A stretch of 64,000 bases of DNA from an uncultured Atopobium sp. GTDB lineage: Bacteria > Actinomycetota > Coriobacteriia > Coriobacteriales > Atopobiaceae. Position numbers and translations under genes: made by a program. Position 1 is the stretch's first letter; the number at the start of each line of letters is the position of its first letter. Below, in pieces: positions 33,743-41,809 of this stretch. The stretch lies in assembly GCA_937997345.1 (NCBI GenBank), contig CALKTD010000031.1:1-64000 (forward strand). Direction: 5' to 3'. The notes below the pieces were generated by a model, which was given only the letters and a program-made list of their open reading frames with translations, had not been told where the DNA came from and ran no database searches.

Positions 33743-34231
33743 ATGAACGCAATTGTTTCTGTAACACGCGATTGGGGCATCGGATGCGACGGAGACCTTC
33801 TCATCCCCAACAAGGCCGACATGAAGTATTTTGTTGAGCACACGCGCGGTTGCACGGTTGTCATGGGCAGAAAGACGCTGGAGAGCTTCCCTGGTGGACC
33901 ACTTAAAGGTCGCCGCAACATTGTCATTTCTAGAAATGCCGATTACCAGGTCGAAGGCGTTGAGGTGGTGTCGTCGGCAGAGAAAGCGCTTCATTTAGTT
34001 GCGGATGAAGCTCCCGAGAAGATCTGGCTTATTGGCGGAGCTTCAATTTACCGCGCTCTTCTCGACAAGTGCTCTTACGCGTACGTCACGAAGCACGACA
34101 CCGTGGTTGACGCGGACACGTACTTCCCCAACCTGGACGAAGATTCTGCATGGAAAGTTTGCAACGAGGAAGATGGCGGCGTGACTCCAGAAGGTGTCGC
34201 TTTCAAGTTTATGACCTATCGACACGTTTAG
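33743..34231 (+). CDS. folA: dihydrofolate reductase
   Basis: A 162-residue DHFR. N-terminus MNAIVSVTRDWGIGCDGDLLIPNKADMKYFVEHTRGCTVVMGRKTLESFP shows the usual substrate-binding and NADPH motifs (GIG.dG.L, MGRKT.ESFP), then RRNIVISRN and IWLIGGASIYRALLDKC. The acidic active-site residue is Asn/Asp in the region LLIPNKADMKYF (Asp26 of the motif). It works with ThyA 136 bases upstream; the spacer between them (33608-33742) has a 13-bp imperfect repeat (33631-33643 and 33664-33676). Confidence 0.93.
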   Translation: MNAIVSVTRDWGIGCDGDLLIPNKADMKYFVEHTRGCTVVMGRKTLESFPGGPLKGRRNIVISRNADYQVEGVEVVSSAEKALHLVADEAPEKIWLIGGASIYRALLDKCSYAYVTKHDTVVDADTYFPNLDEDSAWKVCNEEDGGVTPEGVAFKFMTYRHV

Positions 34232-34355
34232 TCGTTGTGGGGGCCTACCAAGAGCGTTTTTGTTGTTGCGTGCAATCTATCAGTACGTCCAATCGTATGA
34301 ATTTTATGTTGATTGGGCGGAATATTTTATAGGTTCTTTAGTTTAATTTTCATCT

Positions 34356-34394
34356 AAGTCCTCTTTTACCTGATGGTATGAGGGGACTTTTTAT
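34356..34394 (+). terminator. intrinsic terminator after folA
   Basis: AAGTCCTC and GGGGACTT (one G-T pair) form a stem followed by TTTTATT. It closes the thyA-folA unit. The remaining spacer to 34487 shows no gene. Confidence 0.7.
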
Positions 34395-34487
34395 TATGGC
34401 AAAACCGAGTCAGGGAACTGACAAATAGCTGTCAAATTTCTGAAAAAGCGCGCTGATATATTCATCTCTCATTCTAAGGAGGAGTGA

Positions 34488-35531
34488 ATGAATATTATTT
34501 TCTCGCATGAAACTGCACTTCAAATCTGTGGACAACTTAAGATTCACGGAAATGATGAGGCGTTATCACAACGCTCGTCAAGAGATTACCGTGCAACGTA
34601 CGCTGCATGTTCAGATGAGACGTATGAAGAAAAACTTCAATTTCTTAAGAAAGAATATGGCATAGTTTTAGCTAAAACCACTCATGAAATACTCAGAAAT
34701 AATTCGAGGACAAGATTTTCTGAAATGCGAGTGTCCCACCAGTTCAAGTGCCTTTTACCTGTTGGCTCACTTATCGAGCTTGGACAAAATGTGTATTGTG
34801 TCTCGCCTGCTTTAGCTGTTTGTATGATGTCTAGGAATAAGAGTCCTCTTCATCAAATTGTTCTTGCCAATCTAATAATGGCCAGTTATGGTCATCTCGC
34901 AAACGGCGAGCTCTACGAATTTGACGTGCCGTTGGTAACTTCGACCGAGCTTACATCTTTATTGAATGCACTTGAACCTTATTCACCTGGTTTGCATACG
35001 ACGAAGAAAAACATGCGCTATTTCTTTTCTGATGCAGTCTCTCCCATGGAGGTCAAAATGGCAATTAGGTCTGCCATGCCATATTGTGAAGGTGGTTTCA
35101 ATCAAATACCACTTGCGTTGAATAAATCGTATGTAATAAAAGACCAGATAAATCCAGAGGTCCAACCTAAGGAACGAAGGCTAGATTTACTTTTTGGCAA
35201 AATGTCTAAATCAAATTTATCTGGATTAAATTTAGTGGCAATTGAATATAACGGTGCATATCATGATGACTTCTACCAGCAAAGAAAAGATAATCAAAGA
35301 ACAAATGAGCTAAATTCAGTGAGTATTAAAGAGTACTTTGTGAATGCGGATATCTACAGAAACCAGCTCGCAATGCAAAATATGTTTCTGAGCATTAAAA
35401 AAGACTTGGGAGACAGCAATCTGTACCGGATTAGGCGGACGCTACGTCAGTATTCTCGTGAACAATTCATTTTGATGAATAAACTTGATTCAATATACAA
35501 GTTAATGAATGAGCTAATATACAAAATTTAA
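34488..35531 (+). CDS. hypothetical protein with Vsr/DUF559-like nuclease C-terminus
   Basis: A 347-residue protein. The N-terminal half starts NIIFSHETALQICGQL, reminiscent of AbiEi-type winged-helix regulators. The C-terminal part looks like a very-short-patch-repair-type nuclease: SPMEVKMAI (Glu188), KERRLDLLFG (Asp233), LVAIEYNGAYHDD (Glu253, with Asn instead of Lys at +2, and His259), RKDNQRTNEL, and VNADIYRN. I infer a PD-(D/E)XK fold from this order. Similar proteins seem to recur in Coriobacteriia genomes. AGGAGG precedes the ATG. It stands alone, so its partner, if any, is unknown; host defence is one possibility. Confidence 0.6.
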   Translation: MNIIFSHETALQICGQLKIHGNDEALSQRSSRDYRATYAACSDETYEEKLQFLKKEYGIVLAKTTHEILRNNSRTRFSEMRVSHQFKCLLPVGSLIELGQNVYCVSPALAVCMMSRNKSPLHQIVLANLIMASYGHLANGELYEFDVPLVTSTELTSLLNALEPYSPGLHTTKKNMRYFFSDAVSPMEVKMAIRSAMPYCEGGFNQIPLALNKSYVIKDQINPEVQPKERRLDLLFGKMSKSNLSGLNLVAIEYNGAYHDDFYQQRKDNQRTNELNSVSIKEYFVNADIYRNQLAMQNMFLSIKKDLGDSNLYRIRRTLRQYSREQFILMNKLDSIYKLMNELIYKI

Positions 35532-35893
35532 CTATCCTTGAATTGCCCTATGAGACAGCACAGCAAAGTCAGATAATCTGCTAATTTCAACACGAATAGC
35601 ACATCAAATGACGATATTCTGCATTGCACAAGCATAAATGGAGTAATGTATAGCCTTTTTTGACAGATTAAGTGACATAGATGTGTTTTGTGAATCCGTA
35701 GCCACAGATTCAATCGAATTTGCACATCAGACGATCAGGCAGAAAGTTCAGAAGACCAGAAAAAGAGCCGGTTACCTGGGTTTAGGTAACCGGCTCTTAC
35801 TTTTTGCTTTACTTGCTACGCATTGGTCGCAACGAACGCGCTACAAGATGAGTGTGGCATGTAGTTGCGACGCGAAAGCGCTACGTACGAGAA
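35532..35893. terminator. intergenic region with bidirectional terminator at 35763-35798
   Basis: AAGAGCCGGTTACCT (35763-35777) and AGGTAACCGGCTCTT (35784-35798) form a perfect 15-bp stem with a 6-base loop. It is followed by TACTTTTT on the plus strand and TTTTT on the minus strand, so it can end both the nuclease-like gene and adhE. A weaker stem, GTCGCAAC (35826-35833) with GTTGCGAC (35864-35871), lies between it and the adhE stop. Nothing else is visible in these 362 bases. Confidence 0.85.
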
Positions 35894-38512
35894 TTAGTCC
35901 TCGTAGAAGCCTGGCTCACGGCCGTAGTAAGCATCCAAGTAGAGCTCGCGAATCTCGGAGACAAGTGGATAGCGTGGGTTTGCGCCAGTGCACTGGTCAT
36001 CAAATGCCTGCTCAGACATCTCGTCAAGGGTATCGAGGAAGTACTTCTCATCTACGCCGTAGTCCTTGATGGTCTCCTTGACGCCGATGTATGCCTTGAG
36101 CTCCTCAATCTTCTTGACAAAGTTCTCGAAGACCTCGAGGTCATCCTTGCCGGTAACACCGCAGAAACGACCAGCCTCGGCATAACGTGCAAGGGTATGT
36201 GGGTGATCGTACTGTGGGAAGGTACCCATCTTTGTTGGGCGCTCAGCTGCGTTATAGCGCATAACGCGAGTAAGGATAACTGCATTTGCCCAACCATGTG
36301 GAATGTGGTGGAAAGCGCCCAGCTTGTGAGCCATGGAGTGGTTAACACCAAGGAATGCATTAGCAAATGCGAGTCCGCCCAGGCAGGAAGCGTTTGCCAT
36401 GTGATCGCGTGCCTCGACATCGTTTGGATTGTCATAAGCACGTGGCAGGTACTCAAAGACCAGCTTCATGCCGCGAAGAGCCATGCCATCTGTGTAGTCA
36501 GATGCCATCATGGAGACAAATGCCTCGAGGCAGTGAGTAAGAACGTCGATACCAGAAGCAGAGGTCAGGCCCTTAGGCTGGCTCATCATGTTGTCGGTAT
36601 CAACAATTGCCATGTTAGGCAGCAACTCATAGTCTGCAAGTGGGTACTTAACGCCGTTGTCAGCATCAGTGATGATGGCAAATGGAGTTACCTCGGAACC
36701 AGTACCAGAAGAAGTTGGAATAGCAACGAAGAATGCCTTTTTGCCCATCTTAGGATAGTTGTAGACACGCTTGCGGATATCCAAGAAGTCCGCTGCCATG
36801 TCCTCAAACTTCTCCTCTGGGTTCTCGTACATGGACCACATAATCTTACCTGCGTCCATAGCAGAACCGCCGCCGATTGCGATGATGCAGTCTGGCTCGA
36901 AGGAGCGAATGCGAGCTACACCCTCAAGAGCGCACTGGAGGGTTGGATCTGGAGCAACATCCCAGAATGAAGAGTGAACAATGCCCAGGGAATCCAGGGT
37001 TTCTTCGATGGTCTTAGTGAAGCCACTCTTGTAAAGGAACTGGTCTGTGACAATGAAGACGCGCTTCTTGTTATAGACCTCTTTGAGCTCACGGAGAGCA
37101 AGAGGCATGCAGCCCCTCTTGAAGTAGACCTTCTCAGGTACACGAAGCCAAAGCATATTCTCTTGCCTCTCTGCAACAGACTTGTAGTTAAGCAGGTGCT
37201 GTGGGCCAACGTTGCCGGAAACGGAGTTGCCGCCCCAGCTGCCACAGCCAAGGGTTAGGGATGGAGCCATCTTAAAGTTGTAGAGGTCTCCAATACCACC
37301 CTGAGAGGAAGGAGTATTGATCAGGATACGGCAGGTCTTCATTGCCTCCTGGTGCTTAGCAATCTTCTCTTTCTCGTTAATGTTGACGTAAAGAGAACTG
37401 GTGTGACCATAGCCGCCATCAGCAACAAGACGCTCAGCCTTAGCAATAGCCTCGTCAAAGTTCTTTGCACGATACATACCAAGAACTGGAGAAAGCTTCT
37501 CGTGAGCCATCTCCTCTGAAGGCTCAACAGAGGTTACCTCACCAATAAGAACCTTGGTCTTCTCTGGGACGTCGACGCCAGCAGTCTTTGCGATGAAGTG
37601 AGCAGACTTACCAACAATAGCTGCGTTAACAGCACCGTTGACAATGACGGTCTTACGGACAGCGTCAAGCTCCTTACCGTGTAGGAAGTAGCAGCCACGA
37701 TTAGCAAACTCCTTCTTAACCTGGTCATAGATACTATCAAGAACGGTAACAGACTGCTCGGAAGCGCAGATCATACCGTTATCGAAGGTCTTGGAGTGAA
37801 TGATGGAGCTAACTGCAAGCTTGATGTCAGCGGTATCGTCGATGATAGCAGGAGTGTTACCAGGACCAACGCCCAGAGCAGGCTTACCAGAAGAGTAAGC
37901 TGCGTTAACCATACCTGGACCACCGGTTGCCAGGATGATATCAGCGTTGCTCATAACTGCTGCGGTCATATCAATGGTAGGAGCTGGTACCCAGTCGATA
38001 ATACCCTTGGGGCAGCCGGCCTTCTCGGCAGCATCGCGAACAATGCGAGCAGCAGCAATGGTGCACTCTTTTGCGCGTGGGTGTGGGGAAATAATAATGG
38101 CGTTTCTTGTCTTCAGAGCAAGAAGTGTCTTAAAGATTGCGGTAGAAGTTGGGTTAGTAGTTGGAATAACTGCAGCTACGATACCCATTGGCTCGGCTAC
38201 AACTCGATAACCTGCAGCTGGATCATCCTCTACAACACCACAAGTCTTCATGTCCTTGTATTTGTTGTAAATATACTCTGCTGCGTAATGGTTCTTGATA
38301 ACCTTATCTTCCATTACACCCATGCCAGTTTCTTCAACTGCCATGCGAGCAAGAGGGATACGATTTTTCTCGGCCGCAAGAGCAGCTTCATAGAAAATCT
38401 TATCGACCTGCTCTTGAGTGAATGTTGCAAACTCTGCCTGTGCTTCGCGCATCTCTTCGAGGCGCTTGAGCAAAGTATCAACATCCTCAATTTGAGTAGC
38501 CTTCTTTGCCAT
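35894..38512 (-). CDS. adhE: bifunctional acetaldehyde-CoA/alcohol dehydrogenase
   Basis: An 872-residue two-domain enzyme reducing acetyl-CoA to ethanol with NADH. Residues ~1-440 are the aldehyde dehydrogenase part, with the catalytic Cys in KTFDNGMICASEQSV and GVGPGNTPAIID. Residues ~450-872 are an iron-dependent alcohol dehydrogenase with GGGSAMDAGKIMW, PTSSGTGSEVTPFAI, and the iron ligands in GVNHSMAHKLGAFHHIPHGWAN. Length and order are those of full AdhE, which forms spirosomes. It stands alone on the minus strand. With Pta and AckA it defines acetate and ethanol as likely fermentation products. Confidence 0.97.
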   Translation of the reverse strand: MAKKATQIEDVDTLLKRLEEMREAQAEFATFTQEQVDKIFYEAALAAEKNRIPLARMAVEETGMGVMEDKVIKNHYAAEYIYNKYKDMKTCGVVEDDPAAGYRVVAEPMGIVAAVIPTTNPTSTAIFKTLLALKTRNAIIISPHPRAKECTIAAARIVRDAAEKAGCPKGIIDWVPAPTIDMTAAVMSNADIILATGGPGMVNAAYSSGKPALGVGPGNTPAIIDDTADIKLAVSSIIHSKTFDNGMICASEQSVTVLDSIYDQVKKEFANRGCYFLHGKELDAVRKTVIVNGAVNAAIVGKSAHFIAKTAGVDVPEKTKVLIGEVTSVEPSEEMAHEKLSPVLGMYRAKNFDEAIAKAERLVADGGYGHTSSLYVNINEKEKIAKHQEAMKTCRILINTPSSQGGIGDLYNFKMAPSLTLGCGSWGGNSVSGNVGPQHLLNYKSVAERQENMLWLRVPEKVYFKRGCMPLALRELKEVYNKKRVFIVTDQFLYKSGFTKTIEETLDSLGIVHSSFWDVAPDPTLQCALEGVARIRSFEPDCIIAIGGGSAMDAGKIMWSMYENPEEKFEDMAADFLDIRKRVYNYPKMGKKAFFVAIPTSSGTGSEVTPFAIITDADNGVKYPLADYELLPNMAIVDTDNMMSQPKGLTSASGIDVLTHCLEAFVSMMASDYTDGMALRGMKLVFEYLPRAYDNPNDVEARDHMANASCLGGLAFANAFLGVNHSMAHKLGAFHHIPHGWANAVILTRVMRYNAAERPTKMGTFPQYDHPHTLARYAEAGRFCGVTGKDDLEVFENFVKKIEELKAYIGVKETIKDYGVDEKYFLDTLDEMSEQAFDDQCTGANPRYPLVSEIRELYLDAYYGREPGFYED

Positions 38513-38579
38513 AAAATCCCCTTCTGTTTAGGAACATTAATTCAAATTATACCAAGGTCTGCTAAACAAATGCTTACCG

Positions 38580-39407
38580 TTAACCAAGTCTCTCAAAATT
38601 TATAATCTGCGTTCTGGCGTCTTCATCAGTTGCTGTAAATCTATGCCATTCACCTGGCGATTCTCTCCACATGTAATCCACGTACGGACCAAATCCACCC
38701 ACCAGCTGCGATGTTGCGCGCGTAAAGCTCGGGTCCGTCTTGAGACCCGGATAGCGCACCGCCTCGACGCGCGGATGACACGCCAGGTACGCGGCAACCA
38801 CCTGCGCCGCGTCGCACGCGGCGTGGCGAGAAACCCGTGCACTCGCCTGCTCTTCCGCTCCCGTGGCAGAAATCGTCACGTCCTCTGCAGAGCACGCCTT
38901 TGCTTCAACTGCCTCTGCTACCCACGGTATGCAGCACTTCCGCATGCACACGACAACATATCCCGGCACCCGAGCGTCCTCGGCAACTGCAAGCTCTGCC
39001 CCTAGACGGCACGCGGGGCTGAACTCGGCACCAATCGTACGCACGTCCGCCACAAGCAGCTCCCCTGCCGCAGTTCTGCCTTTGATGTCGCACACCTCAA
39101 TGGGCATGCCAGCAAGCGGATCCACGACGGTTGCACCGCCCGAAACCAGTGTGACGAGAAGTTCGTCTACATATGAAACAGGGACAAGCCGCGCACGGCC
39201 TGCCCCTGTCATTTTTACGTATTCAGCTACAACATCGGTTGCGGTTTGCGTGACAACGTCGGTTGCAGTTTGCGTGACAACGTCGGTTGCGGTTTGCGTA
39301 ACGCCGTCGATTGCGCTGACACTCTTCGTGCCGCCTGCGCCATCCTGCGCGGTGCCACCCATAACCTGCACTTTGTCTGAAACCCTATTAACCAACACGC
39401 TCCGCAT
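38580..39407 (-). CDS. trans-sulfuration-enzyme-like protein lacking the PLP lysine (probable pseudoenzyme)
   Basis: The frame is open from 39440 (286 codons); ATG 39407 or 39362 is a likely start, so the N-terminus is uncertain. Early residues repeat VTQTATDV three times. The rest aligns by eye with cystathionine gamma-synthase/methionine lyase proteins: MPIEVCDIKGRTAAGELLVADVRTI resembles the segment before and around the PLP-nitrogen-binding Asp; CRLGAELAVAED aligns with GADivvhS but no Lys follows where the PLP Schiff-base Lys should be; and AAYLACHPRVEAVRYPGL is a near-perfect family motif. The tetramer/phosphate-binding N-terminal third is absent. It overlaps or abuts the thrS stop. A catalytic role seems unlikely. 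Confidence 0.55.
   Translation of the reverse strand: MRSVLVNRVSDKVQVMGGTAQDGAGGTKSVSAIDGVTQTATDVVTQTATDVVTQTATDVVAEYVKMTGAGRARLVPVSYVDELLVTLVSGGATVVDPLAGMPIEVCDIKGRTAAGELLVADVRTIGAEFSPACRLGAELAVAEDARVPGYVVVCMRKCCIPWVAEAVEAKACSAEDVTISATGAEEQASARVSRHAACDAAQVVAAYLACHPRVEAVRYPGLKTDPSFTRATSQLVGGFGPYVDYMWRESPGEWHRFTATDEDARTQIINFERLG
39229..39300. repeat. 24-bp tandem repeat, three copies
   Basis: Units of 24 bases at 39229-39252, 39253-39276 and 39277-39300 differ at one or two positions each; a fourth copy is degenerate. They encode the VTQTATDV repeats in the pseudoenzyme gene. Confidence 0.9.
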
Positions 39408-41154
39408 TCTCTTTGACAACCTGAGCAATAAACTCGTCAAGCTCTGCGACGTGAGTCTCGTTGGAGCGATCGCGGACAGAAATGTTTCCTGCCTCTACCT
39501 CCTGCTCACCAAGGATGAGCATATAAGGAACACGGTCAAGGGAGCGAGCCTCACGAATCTTATAGCCGATCTTCTCGTCACGGTCATCAACCTTAACGCG
39601 AATACCAGCGGCTGCAAGCTTATCGGCAACCTCATGAGCATAAGGACGAGACTTCTCGGAGACAGGAAGAACCTTGACCTGGCATGGGCTCAGCCAGACC
39701 GGGAACTTGCCTTCGTAATTCTCGGTCAGAATACCAATGAAGCGCTCAAAAGAACCAAAGCCAGCGCGGTGAATCATGATTGGCTGCTTCTTGGTACCGT
39801 CGGAGTCAATGTACTCAAGCTGGAAGTTGTGAGGCAGTTGGAAGTCAAGCTGGATGGTACCGCACTGCCAAGAGCGACCAAGGCAGTCGGTCAGATGGAA
39901 GTCAATCTTAGGACCATAGAACGCACCATCACCCTCGTTAATGACGTACTCAATGCCCATGGCATCAAGTGCATCACGCAGGCCCTGCTCAGCGCGCTCC
40001 CAATCCTCATCAGAACCCATAGAATTCTCTGGGCGCGTAGAAAGCTCTACACGGTATGGGAAGCCAAACTGTGCATAGTAAGCAGTGATGAGGTGAGACG
40101 CATCTGTGACCTGCTCAGTAATCTGATCAGGGCGGATAAAGAGGTGTGCGTCATCCTGAGTAAACTCACGAACACGGAACAGACCGTGCAGGGCACCCTT
40201 CATCTCGTAACGGTGATCAAGACCAGCCTCAGCCAGCTTCATAGGAAGATCCCTATAAGAGCGTGGCTTAGACTTATAAATTAAGCAAGCACCAGGGCAG
40301 TTCATAGGCTTAATGGCAAAGTCCTCTTCATCTACCGTGGTGGTGTACATATTCTCTTTGTAGTGGTCCCAGTGACCAGAAGTCTCCCAAAGGGAACGCG
40401 AGAGGATCAGTGGAGTCTGGACCTCCTGATAACCAAAGCGAGCCTGCATCTCATGCCAGTAATCGGTCAGAGCGTTGCGCAGAGCCATACCGTTTGGAAG
40501 CCAGAATGGAGAGCCAGGACCAAAGTCGGACATCATGAAGAGCTCCATCTCGCGGCCAATCTTCCTGTGGTCGCGCTTCTCGGCTTCTTCAATCATCTTG
40601 AGGTACTGAGCAAGCTCATCTTTGGAACCAAACGCAACACCATAAATTCTGGTGAGCATCTTGTTGTTCTTATCGGCCTTCCAATAAGCACCAGAAATGC
40701 TAGTCAGCTTAAAAGCCTTAACACCCTTGGTATAGAGCATATGAGGGCCAACGCACATATCAACGTATTCACCCTGCTTGTAGAAGGTGATGTGTGCGTC
40801 AGGAGCAAGATCGCCAATGTGCTCAACCTTGTAAGACTCGCCGCGCTCCTTCATGTAGGCAACAGCCTCATCTCGAGGAAGCTCAAACGTCTCAATCTTG
40901 AGGTTCTCTTTGACAATCTTCTTCATCTCAGCTTCGATAGCTGGGAAATCGTCCTCGTTAACCTTGGTGTCTCCAAGATCAACGTCATAGTAAAAACCGT
41001 TTTCGGTTGCTGGACCATAGGCAAACTGTGCGTGTGGATATAGACGCTTCAGAGCCTGAGCAAGCAGGTGAGCTGCATCGTGGCGAATAACCTCAAGCTC
41101 TTCAGCTGCATCGTTAATCTCGCCAACATGGCCGTCGTTATATAAAACCTTCAT
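39388..41154 (-). CDS. thrS: threonine--tRNA ligase (without TGS domain)
   Basis: A 588-residue class II synthetase. The editing domain has RHDAAHLLAQAL and MCVGPHM with ITFYKQGEYVD. The catalytic core shows motif 1 (LPNGMALRNALTDYW), motif 2 (SKPRSYRDLPMKLAEAGLDHRYE, with MNCPGACL zinc Cys), and motif 3 (GFGSFERFIGIL), with zinc His in DDAHLF and IMIHRAG. The anticodon-binding domain ends the protein (VKVLPVSEKSRPYAHEVADKL). The start MKVLYNDGHVGEIND leaves no room for the N-terminal TGS domain of the ~640-residue form; no upstream in-frame start is available to restore it. Confidence 0.95.
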   Translation of the reverse strand: MKVLYNDGHVGEINDAAEELEVIRHDAAHLLAQALKRLYPHAQFAYGPATENGFYYDVDLGDTKVNEDDFPAIEAEMKKIVKENLKIETFELPRDEAVAYMKERGESYKVEHIGDLAPDAHITFYKQGEYVDMCVGPHMLYTKGVKAFKLTSISGAYWKADKNNKMLTRIYGVAFGSKDELAQYLKMIEEAEKRDHRKIGREMELFMMSDFGPGSPFWLPNGMALRNALTDYWHEMQARFGYQEVQTPLILSRSLWETSGHWDHYKENMYTTTVDEEDFAIKPMNCPGACLIYKSKPRSYRDLPMKLAEAGLDHRYEMKGALHGLFRVREFTQDDAHLFIRPDQITEQVTDASHLITAYYAQFGFPYRVELSTRPENSMGSDEDWERAEQGLRDALDAMGIEYVINEGDGAFYGPKIDFHLTDCLGRSWQCGTIQLDFQLPHNFQLEYIDSDGTKKQPIMIHRAGFGSFERFIGILTENYEGKFPVWLSPCQVKVLPVSEKSRPYAHEVADKLAAAGIRVKVDDRDEKIGYKIREARSLDRVPYMLILGEQEVEAGNISVRDRSNETHVAELDEFIAQVVKENAERVG

Positions 41155-41194
41155 GTAAAACCCCTCAGAGGTAGCTACTCATAGAAACAGGCAC

Positions 41195-41235
41195 GGCGCC
41201 TACTCTGCTCACACGGGAGCTTAGGAGCAGACGCC
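41195..41235 (-). promoter_or_regulatory. leader hairpin before thrS
   Basis: TCTGCTC (41204-41210) pairs with GAGCAGA (41225-41231), extended by a partial GGCG/CGCC outer stem, about 40-80 bases before the thrS start. I see no T-box consensus. It may be an autoregulatory or structural leader element. Confidence 0.3.
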
Positions 41236-41291
41236 TACATAGTCTCTGTTGTAAAACACCAGATTGCCATCATAAAGAACAAAACCAAACG

Positions 41292-41723
41292 TTATTGAAT
41301 GCGAGTACGGCAGTAAGGGCAAACCTTCCAGTCTGCGTTCAGTGGACGATGGCATGTTGGGCAAACGTTTCTAACCTGCGTATTGCAGATTGGGCACACG
41401 ATAAAATCGCGGTCAATTGGAGCGGAGCACTTAGGGCAGATGCCGTAGTGAGACAGCTGGTGCTCACGAAGGGCAATGTCAAGGTCCTGCTCCTCACGGT
41501 CAATGAGGTAGCTGCTTGGACGCAGAATAACGTATGCAAGCAGACCAACAACAGGAACAACAGAAATGACTGCCCACATCCACCAAGGCTCTGCGCCACG
41601 ACGCTGAGCATCGCGAATAACGTAGATGATGGAAAGGATATAAAGCATTACGACGCAAATAACCATGAGGTAAATAACCATACGTACCTCAGGTGTAATA
41701 ATCTGATCAAGAATCTCCTGCAT
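41292..41723 (-). CDS. membrane protein with double zinc ribbon
   Basis: A 143-residue protein. Two membrane helices lie at about residues 13-35 (MVIYLMVICVVMLYILSIIYV) and 46-64 (WWMWAVISVVPVVGLLAYVI). The C-terminal ~50 residues form two zinc ribbons: CPKC-x9-CPIC and CPTC-x9-CPYC. The ATG at 41723 (MQEILDQII) follows GAAGGGG; the longer frame from 41783 has an unrelated basic N-terminus and no such signal. It lies between folC and thrS on the same strand. Function unknown. Confidence 0.72.
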   Translation of the reverse strand: MQEILDQIITPEVRMVIYLMVICVVMLYILSIIYVIRDAQRRGAEPWWMWAVISVVPVVGLLAYVILRPSSYLIDREEQDLDIALREHQLSHYGICPKCSAPIDRDFIVCPICNTQVRNVCPTCHRPLNADWKVCPYCRTRIQ

Positions 41724-41809
41724 CTGACAGCCCCTTCTGCTGGCTTTTTGTTCTCTCCTAAATCGTACGACAAACTGCCTCAAAAATGAGCGAAATGTCG
41801 CAGATAAAT

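Noticed and set aside
35683..36069. Plus-strand frame of 128 codons spanning the terminator before adhE
   Set aside because: It runs through a 15-bp terminator stem and into adhE; composition is not protein-like.
35894..36970. Plus-strand frame of 372 codons over adhE
   Set aside because: Shadow of AdhE; no ribosome-binding site and no family similarity.
39229..39300. Possible CRISPR-like array
   Set aside because: The 24-bp units are contiguous without spacers and encode a repeated peptide; it is a tandem repeat.
38863..40284. Long plus-strand frames across thrS and its neighbour
   Set aside because: They lie over conserved synthetase motifs and show no recognisable domain.
41155..41291. 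T-box riboswitch before thrS
   Set aside because: No AGGGTGGNACCGCG antiterminator consensus and the leader is too short.
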